Below are positions 9,600 through 20,024 of a DNA stretch of 64,000 nt, piece by piece; the stretch's first letter is position 1; every line of letters starts with the position of its first letter. A program made the position numbers and the translations under genes. Source of the stretch: Arthrobacter sp. cf158 (GTDB lineage: Bacteria; Actinomycetota; Actinomycetes; Actinomycetales; Micrococcaceae); the NCBI RefSeq assembly GCF_900106835.1, contig NZ_FNNR01000003.1, positions 258,381-322,380 on the forward strand, written 5' to 3'. Below the pieces are notes generated by a model that was not told the origin of the DNA, did no database searches, and worked only from the letters and a program-made list of their open reading frames with translations.

Positions 9600-10505
9600 A
9601 TGAACAGTGTGGACGGGACCCCCGAAGGGCAGGACATCACCGCGGAGCCCGAGCGTTTCCTCAAGGAACCGGCGGACGGCCAGCGTGTCACCGTAATGCT
9701 TGCCGCCTTCGAGGGCTGGAATGATGCCGGCGAGGCCGCCAGCGATGCGCTGCACTATCTGAACAAACTCTGGGACGGCAAGAAGGTGGCCACGGTGGAC
9801 GCCGAGGAGTACTACGACTTCCAGTTCACCAGGCCCACCGTCAGGCGTACCTCATCCGGTGCCAGGAAGGTCAAATGGCCCTCCACCCGCATCTACAAGG
9901 CGGCCGTTCCGGACAGCAACGTGGATGTGGTGTTCGTGCTCGGTACTGAACCTTCATACCGTTGGCGTGCGTACACCACCGAATTGTTGGTCCACGCGGA
10001 AGCACTCAAAGTGGACTCCGTCATTTTGATCGGTGCCTTGCTGGCCGATGTGCCCCATAGCCGCCCCATTCCGGTCAGCACCACCACGGAGGACAGTTCG
10101 CTGCGTGAGCGCCTCAACCTGGAAGCGTCCCAGTATGAGGGACCGGTTGGGATTGTGGGTGTGCTGGCAGAGTTTGCCATGCTGGCAGGGTTGCCGACGG
10201 TTTCGTTGTGGGCGGCAGTACCGCACTATGTTGCCCAGCCTCCCTCCCCCAAGGCCCAGCTCGCGATTCTGCACAAGGTGGAGGATCTGCTTCAAGTCCC
10301 CCTCGACAATCAGGCACTGGCCGAAGAGTCGGAGGCTTGGGAACGCGGAGTGGACGAACTCGCCACGGAGGACCCCGAAATTGCTGCGTACGTGCGGCAA
10401 TTGGAGGAAGCCAAGGACACGGCGGATCTCCCGGAAGCCTCGGGTGAATCGATCGCACGCGAGTTTGAGCGATACCTGAAGAGGCGCGGCAAAGAACGGC
10501 CCTGA
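9600..10505 (+). CDS. PAC2-family protein
   Basis: A 301-residue protein of the PAC2 family, named after eukaryotic proteasome-assembly chaperone 2. The diagnostic opening is VMLAAFEGWNDAGEAASDAL, followed by GTEPSYRWRAYTTELL and a Gly/Ala-rich sheet region with the conserved YEGPVGIVGVL. The C-terminal part is acidic and probably helical. Its biochemical role in bacteria is unresolved. It lies about 2 kb from the proteasome genes on the opposite strand, suggestive but not proof of a proteasome link. It is divergent from the HAD gene with a 123-bp gap and ends at a strong terminator. Confidence 0.88.
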   Translation: MNSVDGTPEGQDITAEPERFLKEPADGQRVTVMLAAFEGWNDAGEAASDALHYLNKLWDGKKVATVDAEEYYDFQFTRPTVRRTSSGARKVKWPSTRIYKAAVPDSNVDVVFVLGTEPSYRWRAYTTELLVHAEALKVDSVILIGALLADVPHSRPIPVSTTTEDSSLRERLNLEASQYEGPVGIVGVLAEFAMLAGLPTVSLWAAVPHYVAQPPSPKAQLAILHKVEDLLQVPLDNQALAEESEAWERGVDELATEDPEIAAYVRQLEEAKDTADLPEASGESIAREFERYLKRRGKERP

Positions 10506-10557
10506 AGCACGGCTGATGCGAGGCGGCCCTGAGGTCCTGTAAAGACTGCGAACAAAA

Positions 10558-10592
10558 AGCAACGGCCCTGACAAGACGTCAGGGCCGTTGCT
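10558..10592. terminator. Bidirectional terminator between PAC2 gene and mshC
   Basis: A perfect 15-bp inverted repeat (10558-10572 with 10578-10592) encloses the 5-nt loop AAGAC. It lies between two convergent genes (stops at 10505 and 10613). An A-run precedes it on the plus strand, giving a U-run for minus-strand transcripts. Confidence 0.85.
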
Positions 10593-10612
10593 GTCTCCCG
10601 GGATGAGAAAGC

Positions 10613-11890
10613 CTAGAGTTCTACACCGAGCAAGGCATTAATGGCATCGGTAATGATTGCCTGGTCCTGTTCCGAGGTGTCACCCTTGGTGCGCAGAGCC
10701 TCCGCGGTCCACTGATCGACTGCGTGGATGGCTCCGGGTGCGTTGAGGTCGTTGGACAACTCGTTGCGCATAGCGGTAACCAGCGGTCCTGAAGAGCCCT
10801 CCGGAGCGTGAGCGAGGGCAAGGCGCCACTGCGAGAGCCGGTCCTTGGCGGCCTTGAACTCCTCATTCGTCCACGACCAGTCAGAACGGTAGTGGTTGGC
10901 AAGGATGGCCAGACGGATGGCTTCAGGTTCCTCTCCGGCCGCGCGGAGTTTGGAAACCAGAACCAGGTTGCCCTTGGACTTGCTCATCTTTTCGCCGTCC
11001 AGGCCCACCATGCCGGCGTGTGCGTAGTGCTTTGCCAACGGGACGCCGGAAAGGGAGTACGCGTGGCCTGCGCCCATTTCGTGGTGCGGGAACACCAGGT
11101 CTGAGCCGCCGCCCTGGACGGTAAATGGTGCCGGAAGGTACTTCTGAGCGATGACCGTACATTCAATGTGCCAACCGGGCCGGCCGTCGCCTAGCGTTGC
11201 GCCCGGCCAGCTGGGTTCGCCGTCGCGGGCTACACGCCAGAGCAGGGGGTCAAGGGCATTGCGTTTGCCCGGCCTCGCGGGGTCTCCACCGCGTTCGGCG
11301 AAGAGGGTCAACATCTCCGCCTCGCCAAGACCCGACACGTCGCCCAGGGTCCAGGCATCGGTGGCGTCCGAGCGTTTGCCGGCCATTTCGACGTCGTAAT
11401 ACACATCGCCATCAGGTTCACCGTCCGAACCCTGAACGCGATAGGCGACGCCGTCGGCGACCAGGCGCTCGATGGCGGGCACAATGTCCGGGATTGCCTC
11501 AACAGCACCGACGTAATGGTCTGGCGCCAAAACGTTGAGGGCGTCCATGTCGGTCTGGAACAAGTCGATCTGGCTCTGCGCCAGCTCGCGCCAATCCACG
11601 CCGGTAGCCGTGGCGCGTTCCAACAGGGGGTCGTCCACATCCGTGACGTTCTGGACGTAGGAAACGCGGATGCCGGCGTCACGCCAGACACGGTTCAGGA
11701 GGTCAAAGGCCACATAGCTGGCAGCGTGCCCCATGTGCGTGGCGTCGTAGGGAGTGATGCCGCAAACGTACATGGACTGCTCCGGCTGCCGTTCAACCTC
11801 CACCACACGGCCAAGGGCTGTGTCGAACAGGCGTAGTTGCGGCATGCTGCCGGGCAGCTCAGGAACAGGGCGGGAGGTCCACGATTTCAC
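10613..11890 (-). CDS. mshC: Mycothiol biosynthesis cysteine ligase MshC
   Basis: MshC joins L-cysteine to GlcN-Ins using ATP, the penultimate step in mycothiol synthesis. The 425-residue protein has the class I cysteinyl-tRNA-synthetase fold with a HIGH-like motif ([10 protein letters not shown]) and a KMSKSKGN loop. It also has the catalytic-site cysteine in YVCGITPYD that binds zinc and the cysteinyl substrate. Unlike CysRS it lacks the long tRNA-binding C-terminus, and the N-terminus [14 protein letters not shown] is typical for MshC. The start is GTG at 11890. It lies 15 bp downstream of uppP, probably in one transcript. Confidence 0.95.
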   Translation of the reverse strand: MKSWTSRPVPELPGSMPQLRLFDTALGRVVEVERQPEQSMYVCGITPYDATHMGHAASYVAFDLLNRVWRDAGIRVSYVQNVTDVDDPLLERATATGVDWRELAQSQIDLFQTDMDALNVLAPDHYVGAVEAIPDIVPAIERLVADGVAYRVQGSDGEPDGDVYYDVEMAGKRSDATDAWTLGDVSGLGEAEMLTLFAERGGDPARPGKRNALDPLLWRVARDGEPSWPGATLGDGRPGWHIECTVIAQKYLPAPFTVQGGGSDLVFPHHEMGAGHAYSLSGVPLAKHYAHAGMVGLDGEKMSKSKGNLVLVSKLRAAGEEPEAIRLAILANHYRSDWSWTNEEFKAAKDRLSQWRLALAHAPEGSSGPLVTAMRNELSNDLNAPGAIHAVDQWTAEALRTKGDTSEQDQAIITDAINALLGVEL

Positions 11891-11905
11891 GACTCAACCT
11901 TAGTG

Positions 11906-12739
11906 CTAGGCGCTGATCACATTGAAACCGAGCAGGACATACAACGCCAGGCCAAGGAGGATCCGGTACCAAACGAAGAGCCTGTAGCTGCGCGTGGAGA
12001 CGAATTTCAGGAACCAGCCGATGATGATGTAGCCCACGACAAAAGCGATGACGGTGGCAAGGGCGGTCTCAGGAAGCCCGTAAGGTCCGGACAATCCTTC
12101 GTTGGAAACTGTCTTGTAGAGCTGGTAGAGCCCGCTGCCGAACACTGCTGGAATGGCCAGCAGGAAGGAGTACCTTGCAGCGGCCTCGCGGGTGTAGCCC
12201 ATCAGCAGGCCGGCGGTGATCGTGCCACCGGACCGGGAGACGCCAGGGATCAAGGCCATTGCCTGCGCAAAACCGTACAGGATGCCGTGCTTGTAGCTCA
12301 GCTGCGTGAGATCCCTCTCCTGACGGCCAGTGGCATCGGCAACAGCCAGGATCATGCCAAAGACAATCAGCATGGTGGCAACGATCCACATGCTGCGCAA
12401 CACGGACTCAATCTGGTCTTGGAACAACAAACCCAGGACGATGATCGGCAGGCTGCCCAGGATGACCAGCCATCCCATGCGGGCATCCGGGTTGCTGCGC
12501 TCCACTTTGCCGGTGAGGGACCCAAACCACGCACGGACGATGCGAACGATGTCACGCCAGAAGTACACAATCACAGCGGTTTCGGTACCCAGCTGCGTGA
12601 TTGCAGTGAAAGCGGCGCCGGGATCTGAGGCCCCCGGAAGGAAGGAGCCGACAATCCGCAGGTGCGCGCTTGAAGAGATCGGGAGGAATTCGGTGAGGCC
12701 CTGCACCAGGCCCAGCAAGGCTGCTTCTATCCAGTTCAC
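11906..12739 (-). CDS. uppP: Undecaprenyl-diphosphatase UppP (BacA family)
   Basis: A membrane phosphatase that regenerates undecaprenyl phosphate, the lipid carrier for peptidoglycan and surface polysaccharide units. The 277-residue protein opens with the active-site signature [20 protein letters not shown] and AHL. The second signature is [18 protein letters not shown]. Seven or eight hydrophobic helices cover the whole protein. The start is GTG at 12739. It is the upstream partner of mshC and diverges from the aldo/keto reductase by 52 bp. Its product would support the polysaccharide assembly encoded a few kilobases away. Confidence 0.94.
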   Translation of the reverse strand: MNWIEAALLGLVQGLTEFLPISSSAHLRIVGSFLPGASDPGAAFTAITQLGTETAVIVYFWRDIVRIVRAWFGSLTGKVERSNPDARMGWLVILGSLPIIVLGLLFQDQIESVLRSMWIVATMLIVFGMILAVADATGRQERDLTQLSYKHGILYGFAQAMALIPGVSRSGGTITAGLLMGYTREAAARYSFLLAIPAVFGSGLYQLYKTVSNEGLSGPYGLPETALATVIAFVVGYIIIGWFLKFVSTRSYRLFVWYRILLGLALYVLLGFNVISA

Positions 12740-12791
12740 GTGAATAGACCCTACGTCATGAAGTCTGGGAACTGCCCGTAAGCTAGCAGCT

Positions 12792-13724
12792 ATGCAGCAG
12801 CGTTATGTCGGAAACAGCGGGTTCCGTGTGTCCTCTTTGTCCCTCGGAACCATGTCCTGGGCCCAGGAAACAGATGAACAGGACGCTGCAGAAGTGCTAA
12901 ACGCGTTCGTTGCTGCCGGCGGCACTGTTGTTGACACCGCGGCGTCCTACGCCCAGGGGCAGGCTGAAGCGATGCTGGGGTCCATGTTGGGTGACGTGGT
13001 GGCCCGCTCAGAGCTGGTCATCTCCACGAAAGCCGGCGTGTCGTCGTCGGACTCCAGGCGCAGCATCAACGCTTCCCGCGGGGCGATGTTGTCCGCCCTC
13101 GACGCCAGCCTGGCCAGACTGGGTACCGACTACATCGACATCTGGTTCGCCCACGAGTGGGACGCCAACGTGCCGTTGGACGAAACACTGTCAGCACTTG
13201 AACTGGCCCAGCGCACCGGCCGTGCCCGCTACGTGGGAATTTCCAACTACAACGGATGGCAGACGGCAAAGGCCTCTGCCGTGGCCGGGTTCACCTTGGT
13301 GGCGAACCAGTCGGAGTACTCCTTGGTGCAACGCAGGGCGGAGCAGGAACTGATTCCAGCCGTTGAGGATGCGGGCCTGGGCCTCATGGCCTGGGCTCCC
13401 TTGGGGCGAGGGGTCTTGAGCGGCAAATACCGCGGGCAGATTCCGGCTGACTCGCGTGCGGCCCAGAGCCGTCTCGCTGCCTACGTTGAGCCCTACCTCG
13501 AGCCCAAAGCTTCCCGGGTGGTGGAGGCAGTGGCAATGGCTGCCCGCGGCCTGGGGCGGTCTCCCTTGGACGTTTCCCTGAGCTGGCTGCTCTCCCGTCC
13601 CGGCGTTGCGACGGCCATTGTCGGTGCCAGGAATGCCGTCCAACTCAAGGAAGTGCTGGACGCGCAGCTGACGGTTCTGCCAGCTGAAATTGCCCGCGCG
13701 CTCGAGGATGTTTCCGCCACGTAA
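12792..13724 (+). CDS. Aldo/keto reductase
   Basis: A 310-residue (beta/alpha)8 NADPH-dependent oxidoreductase related to the voltage-gated K+ channel beta-subunit-like AKRs. The catalytic tetrad is visible: Asp and Tyr in [12 protein letters not shown], Lys in LVISTKAGV and His in WFAHEWD. The NADP-binding C-terminal stretch is [17 protein letters not shown]. The substrate cannot be inferred. The start is an ATG at 12792. It ends seven bases before the rmlA stop on the other strand, with no room for a separate terminator. Confidence 0.88.
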   Translation: MQQRYVGNSGFRVSSLSLGTMSWAQETDEQDAAEVLNAFVAAGGTVVDTAASYAQGQAEAMLGSMLGDVVARSELVISTKAGVSSSDSRRSINASRGAMLSALDASLARLGTDYIDIWFAHEWDANVPLDETLSALELAQRTGRARYVGISNYNGWQTAKASAVAGFTLVANQSEYSLVQRRAEQELIPAVEDAGLGLMAWAPLGRGVLSGKYRGQIPADSRAAQSRLAAYVEPYLEPKASRVVEAVAMAARGLGRSPLDVSLSWLLSRPGVATAIVGARNAVQLKEVLDAQLTVLPAEIARALEDVSAT

Positions 13725-13731
13725 TGTGGTG

Positions 13732-15650
<1,919 letters not shown>

Positions 15651-15653
15651 CCC

Positions 15654-17063
15654 GTGGATCCTGCCCAGCAATTGCGCTCACGGAGCACACCCATCCCCGG
15701 ACTGCTGTTGTTTGGGCTGCCCGTCCACGGGGACCACAGGGGCTGGTTCAAGGAGAATTGGCATCGGGAGAAGATGTTGGCGGCCGGGCTGCCGGACTTC
15801 GGCCCGGTGCAGAACAATATTTCCTTCAACGGTGCGCGAGGCACTACTCGAGGTATCCATGCCGAACCGTGGGACAAATTCATTTCGCTCGCCTCCGGAC
15901 GGGTCTTCGGCGCATGGGTGGACCTTCGCGAAGGTCCCACGTTCGGGACGTTGTTCTGCGCGGAGCTGACGGCCCAGGATGCGATTTATGTTCCCCGCGG
16001 GGTTGGCAACGCCTTCCAGACCCTGGAAGACAATACGGCCTACACCTATCTGGTCAACGACCATTGGAGCGCGGAGGCACAGAAGGACTACACGTTCCTC
16101 AACCTGGCTGATGAACAAACGGCTGTCCCATGGCCGATTTCCTTGAACAAGGCAATTGTTTCTCCACAGGACAGAACCCATCCACGCCTGCCGGACGTGG
16201 TTCCGATGCTGGGCCGGCGCACGCTGGTCCTGGGCGCGGACGGCCAACTTGGTAAGGCCCTGCGAATGGCGTTCCACGGGGACACGACGGTGGAGTTCGC
16301 CGGCCGGGCAGATTTCGATATCACGTCCGAAGAGGCCTACACGGCGCGGGACTGGCGGAAGTACTCCACCATAGTGAACGCAGCGGCCTTCACTGGTGTG
16401 GACGCCGCAGAGACCGCAGAAGGCCGCGCAGCTGCCTGGCGTGTCAACGCAGGTGCGGTGTCCCGGTTGGCGCGTGCCGCCGTCGAGCATTCACTGACGC
16501 TGGTCCATCTCTCCAGCGACTACGTGTTCGATGGAACCGAAGACGTCCACTGGGAGGACGAAAGCCCGTCGCCGCTGGGAGTCTATGGCCAGAGCAAAGC
16601 GGCGGGCGATGGTGCTGCGGCAACGGTGCCACGGCACTACATCGTGCGGACCAGCTGGGTGGTGGGCGAAGGCCGCAACTTTGTGCGCACCATGGTTGGG
16701 CTGGCGGCTCGGGGAGCCTCGCCCGCCGTGGTGGATGACCAATGGGGCCGGTTGAGCTTCGCCACCGACATCGCCGCGGGCATCCGGCATTTGCTCACCA
16801 CCAACGCCCCTTACGGCACGTACAACCTCAGCAACAGCGGCGAACGGCAGTCCTGGGCGGACATTGCCCAAGAGGTATATCGCTTGTGCGGGACGGACCC
16901 TGGCTTGGTAATGCCGGTCAGTACCGTGGCGTACGCCAAACCGGGCACCTCTCCACGCCCGCGGAGCAGTGTCCTGGATCTCTCGCGTATCCGGGACAGC
17001 GGTTTTGATCCACCCGCTGCTGCCCAACGCCTTGCTGACTATGTGATCGGTTTACAGACCTAG
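15654..17063 (+). CDS. RmlC-RmlD fusion: dTDP-4-keto sugar epimerase / dTDP-4-dehydrorhamnose reductase
   Basis: A 469-residue fusion of the last two rhamnose enzymes. Residues 1-180 are an RmlC-like cupin: GDHRGWFKE, the base His69 in TTRGIHAEPWDKF, then VDLREG. Residues 187-469 are an RmlD-like SDR with LGADGQLG (194-200), HLSSDYVFDG and YGQSK (Tyr311, Lys315). In the cupin the conserved Tyr of the usual TDYYxPE-type segment appears to be Trp138 (YLVNDHWSAEAQ). That Tyr is thought to act as general acid, so the epimerase may be altered. The GTG start three bases after rmlB fixes the 5' end. Overall assignment is firm; full activity of the epimerase half is not. Confidence 0.9.
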   Translation: MDPAQQLRSRSTPIPGLLLFGLPVHGDHRGWFKENWHREKMLAAGLPDFGPVQNNISFNGARGTTRGIHAEPWDKFISLASGRVFGAWVDLREGPTFGTLFCAELTAQDAIYVPRGVGNAFQTLEDNTAYTYLVNDHWSAEAQKDYTFLNLADEQTAVPWPISLNKAIVSPQDRTHPRLPDVVPMLGRRTLVLGADGQLGKALRMAFHGDTTVEFAGRADFDITSEEAYTARDWRKYSTIVNAAAFTGVDAAETAEGRAAAWRVNAGAVSRLARAAVEHSLTLVHLSSDYVFDGTEDVHWEDESPSPLGVYGQSKAAGDGAAATVPRHYIVRTSWVVGEGRNFVRTMVGLAARGASPAVVDDQWGRLSFATDIAAGIRHLLTTNAPYGTYNLSNSGERQSWADIAQEVYRLCGTDPGLVMPVSTVAYAKPGTSPRPRSSVLDLSRIRDSGFDPPAAAQRLADYVIGLQT

Positions 17064-17252
17064 CGGAGTGCGCCAAAACGGCCTAAAGTTGCCCTACGGC
17101 AGCCCACAATGTGGCCGGGCCGGGAGACAACACAAGTGAACAAGATGGTCGGGCAGCGTCCGCTGTCTGCGGCGGTCCAGGCAGTGCAGCAGCCTTGGAT
17201 CGCCGGCCCAATTGTTGTGCCTTGAGTTGATCCCGAATCCTGGAGAGCCCGG
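17064..17252. other. Intergenic gap between rmlCD and the triple glycosyltransferase gene
   Basis: This is 189 bp with no supported gene. A 29-codon GTG frame (17136-17225) ends in an in-frame stop before the next gene and has no family support. A GGAG stretch lies about 10 bases before the 17253 ATG. No clear terminator for rmlCD was seen. Confidence 0.5.
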
Positions 17253-20024
17253 ATGCTGCTGCCGAAGATCGCGCCCCGCAAAGACGTTGCCCCCCACCGT
17301 GCCTTGAACGTCAGAGGCACCGCAATGTTCCTGGCTCCCCACGGGCGGCCCGGGCGGCCGCCCGCGGTGCAACCTGCTGATGAGACCACGGCCAAGCCCA
17401 CAAATCAGCTCATAGATCGGTGGGTGGAGCTCGGCGGAGCGCCGGTCAAACTGATGAACCATGACGACGCGCTGCAGGAGATTCTGGACCATGCAGCAGC
17501 CGTTGACGCGCGACCGTTGGGTGTATGCTCGGCCAACCTCGACCACATCCGGCACTTCGGCGCCGGCGGCCGCTGGGAGGGAACCCTGAACCAGAGGGCA
17601 CCCGTTGAGTGGCTGACTTTGCTGGATGGGTCGCCCCTGGTTGCAGAAGCCCGGAGGCTTACCGACCGTTCCTGGCCGCGCCTGGCGGGCAGCGATTTGG
17701 TGGGACCCCTCTTGGACCTGGCCGGGCTACGGGGGCTGCGGGTGGGGTTCCTGGGCGGTTCACAGGAGGCCCAGAAACTCGCCCGTGAACGGTTCGCTGT
17801 GGAGCGCCCCGGGCTGGTGGTGTCAGGGTGGTGGGCGCCTGAGCGGCCTGTCCTCAGCGACCCGGAGGCATCCTCCCAACTTGCGGCAGCTATCGCTGCG
17901 AGCGGCACGGACATCCTGGTGGTGGGTTTGGGTAAGCCCCGGCAAGAACTCTGGATCGCGGAGTACGGGCCCCTGACGGGTGCAAAGGTGCTGCTTGCCT
18001 TTGGTGCTGTGGTGGACTTTCTGGCAGGCCGCATAAGGCGTGCTCCCGTCTGGGTGAGTGCTCATGGGCTGGAGTGGGCGTGGCGGCTGATGCTCGAACC
18101 GAAGAGATTGGCCCGGCGTTACCTGGTGGACGGGCCAACGGCTTACGTCACCTTGCGCAGGAGCAGCACAACGGCACCTGAATCGATGGTGCACCCTGCA
18201 GCGCCAGCCACCCCATCAGCCGTCCCGGAGCACGAGCCCAGCCGTGCTCCGGGGCAGTTCGTCCCGGTGGGCGTCCGTGCCGACGTCGCTGTGGTGGTGG
18301 TGACCTACAACAACGCCGATGACGTGGATCCTTTGCTGGCCAGCCTGCGGACGGAAACTGAAGGACAGACGATCAAGGTGGTGGTTGCGGATAACTCCCC
18401 GGACCAGGGCACCCTGGCCGCATTGTCTCAACATCCGGACGTGGTCACCGTTCCTACCGGGGGCAACTTGGGCTATGCCGGCGGCATCAATGCCGCCATG
18501 CGGGTAGCAGGCGCCGCTGACGCCTACCTGATCCTGAATCCTGACCTCCGGGTGGAGCCTGGTGCGGTGTTGGCCATGCGCCGGACGATGGCCGAGTCCG
18601 GGGCAGGGATGGTGGTGCCCGTCCTGCTGGATGACGACGGAAGTGTGTACCCCTCGCTGCGGCGTGAGCCGGGCATTCTGCGAGCGCTGGGTGACGCGGC
18701 GCTGGGTAGCCGGGTGCAGGGACGGCCGGGCTGGTTGTCGGAGATGGACTTTGATCCGGAGAGTTACCGGCATGCGCACCCGGTTGATTGGGCTACGGGT
18801 GCTGCGCTGTTGATCAGTGCCGCGGCTGCCGGCGAAGTGGGCGACTGGGATGAGCAGTTCTTCCTGTACTCGGAGGAGACGGATTATTGCCGGCGGGTGC
18901 GGGAGTCCGGCCGTCGGATTTGGTTTGAGCCGTCGGCCCGTATGTGGCATGAACGTGGGGGGTCGGGGACCTCAACAGCATTGACGGCGTTGATGGCCGT
19001 GAACCGGGTGCGCTATGCGGCGAAGTACTGTGGGCGTGCCCGGTTGCGGGCATTCACCGCGGTGGTGCTGGTTTCGGAACTCGCCCGGGTGCATAGGCCG
19101 GGGCATCGTGAGGCGGCGCTTGCGGTGGTTGATCGCCGGAGGTGGGGCAGGCTGCCCAAGGCGACTCGGCAGGTCTTTCCCGTGGGGGGTGGCGGGAATC
19201 CCCCTTCTGGAGCGGTGATCATTCCGGCGCATAATGAGGCGGCTGTTATTGCCAGGACCCTCGATTCTCTTCGGGATGCCCTTGCTTGGGGCACAGTTGA
19301 GGTCATTGTTGCCTGCAATGGCTGCACGGACAGTACGGCGTCCATTGCGTCGCGTTTCGCCGGGGTGCGTGTCCTTCATGTGGAGGCTGCTTCGAAGACA
19401 GCGGCATTGAACGCGGCTGACCAGGTGGCCAGCCTTTGGCCGCGGCTCTACCTCGACGCGGACATAGAGGTCAGTGCGGATGCGTTGGGTGCCGTTTTCG
19501 GGGCTCTCCAGGAGGGGCCGTTACTGGCTGCGCGTCCTGCGTTCCGTTACGACACCCGTGGCGCATCACCGCTTGTACGGTCTTATTACAGGGCTCGGAG
19601 CCGTGTACCGGCGAATGCCCGGGGGTTGTGGGGGGCGGGGGTTTACGCCCTGAGCAGGGAGGGTCATGACCGTTTGGGTGCTTTTCCTGACCTGACCGGG
19701 GATGACTATTACGTTGATCGGCTGTTCAGCGGGGTGGAGAAGTCTGTTCTGGAAACTGAGCCTGTGGTGGTGAGGACCCCACGGACACGGGCGGCCTTGC
19801 TTGCCATCCTCCGGCGGACGTACCGCGGGAATGCACAGCAGGATGGTTTTGCCGGCGGGCAGTCAACGTCGCGGACCTTCCGGGAGCTGTTGTGGTCCGT
19901 ACGGGGGCCTCTGACTGCAGTTGACGCCGTTGTCTACGCTGCCTTCGCCGTTGCCGGACGCCGTCGTGGGTTGCTGGGCCGGAAGCCGGCGCCCGTCTGG
20001 GAGCGGGATGAAAGCAGCCGCTAG
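17253..20024 (+). CDS. Three-domain glycosyltransferase: WecG/TagA/CpsF (GT26) + two GT2 domains
   Basis: A 923-residue protein with three glycosyltransferase modules. Residues ~55-310 match WecG/TagA/CpsF: LLDGSPLVAEARRL, AGSDLVGPLLDLAG, FLGGS and VGLGKPRQELWI. Residues ~343-640 are a rhamnosyltransferase-like GT2: VVVVTYNNADDVDPLL, NLGYAGGINAAMR, ILNPDLRVEPGA and the FFLYSEETDYCRR acceptor region. Residues ~650-870 are a second GT2: VIIPAHNEAAVIARTLDSLR and LYLDADIEVSADAL. No clear transmembrane helix anchors it. It probably adds successive sugars to a lipid-linked glycan. The start is either ATG 17253 or the in-frame ATG at 17325; the region between is basic and low-complexity. The gene ends flush against the convergent 20025 gene. 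Confidence 0.87.
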   Translation: MLLPKIAPRKDVAPHRALNVRGTAMFLAPHGRPGRPPAVQPADETTAKPTNQLIDRWVELGGAPVKLMNHDDALQEILDHAAAVDARPLGVCSANLDHIRHFGAGGRWEGTLNQRAPVEWLTLLDGSPLVAEARRLTDRSWPRLAGSDLVGPLLDLAGLRGLRVGFLGGSQEAQKLARERFAVERPGLVVSGWWAPERPVLSDPEASSQLAAAIAASGTDILVVGLGKPRQELWIAEYGPLTGAKVLLAFGAVVDFLAGRIRRAPVWVSAHGLEWAWRLMLEPKRLARRYLVDGPTAYVTLRRSSTTAPESMVHPAAPATPSAVPEHEPSRAPGQFVPVGVRADVAVVVVTYNNADDVDPLLASLRTETEGQTIKVVVADNSPDQGTLAALSQHPDVVTVPTGGNLGYAGGINAAMRVAGAADAYLILNPDLRVEPGAVLAMRRTMAESGAGMVVPVLLDDDGSVYPSLRREPGILRALGDAALGSRVQGRPGWLSEMDFDPESYRHAHPVDWATGAALLISAAAAGEVGDWDEQFFLYSEETDYCRRVRESGRRIWFEPSARMWHERGGSGTSTALTALMAVNRVRYAAKYCGRARLRAFTAVVLVSELARVHRPGHREAALAVVDRRRWGRLPKATRQVFPVGGGGNPPSGAVIIPAHNEAAVIARTLDSLRDALAWGTVEVIVACNGCTDSTASIASRFAGVRVLHVEAASKTAALNAADQVASLWPRLYLDADIEVSADALGAVFGALQEGPLLAARPAFRYDTRGASPLVRSYYRARSRVPANARGLWGAGVYALSREGHDRLGAFPDLTGDDYYVDRLFSGVEKSVLETEPVVVRTPRTRAALLAILRRTYRGNAQQDGFAGGQSTSRTFRELLWSVRGPLTAVDAVVYAAFAVAGRRRGLLGRKPAPVWERDESSR

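Noticed and set aside
17136-17225. 29-codon GTG frame before the triple glycosyltransferase gene
   Set aside because: Short, no Shine-Dalgarno support and no family; it ends in a stop in the same frame as the downstream gene.
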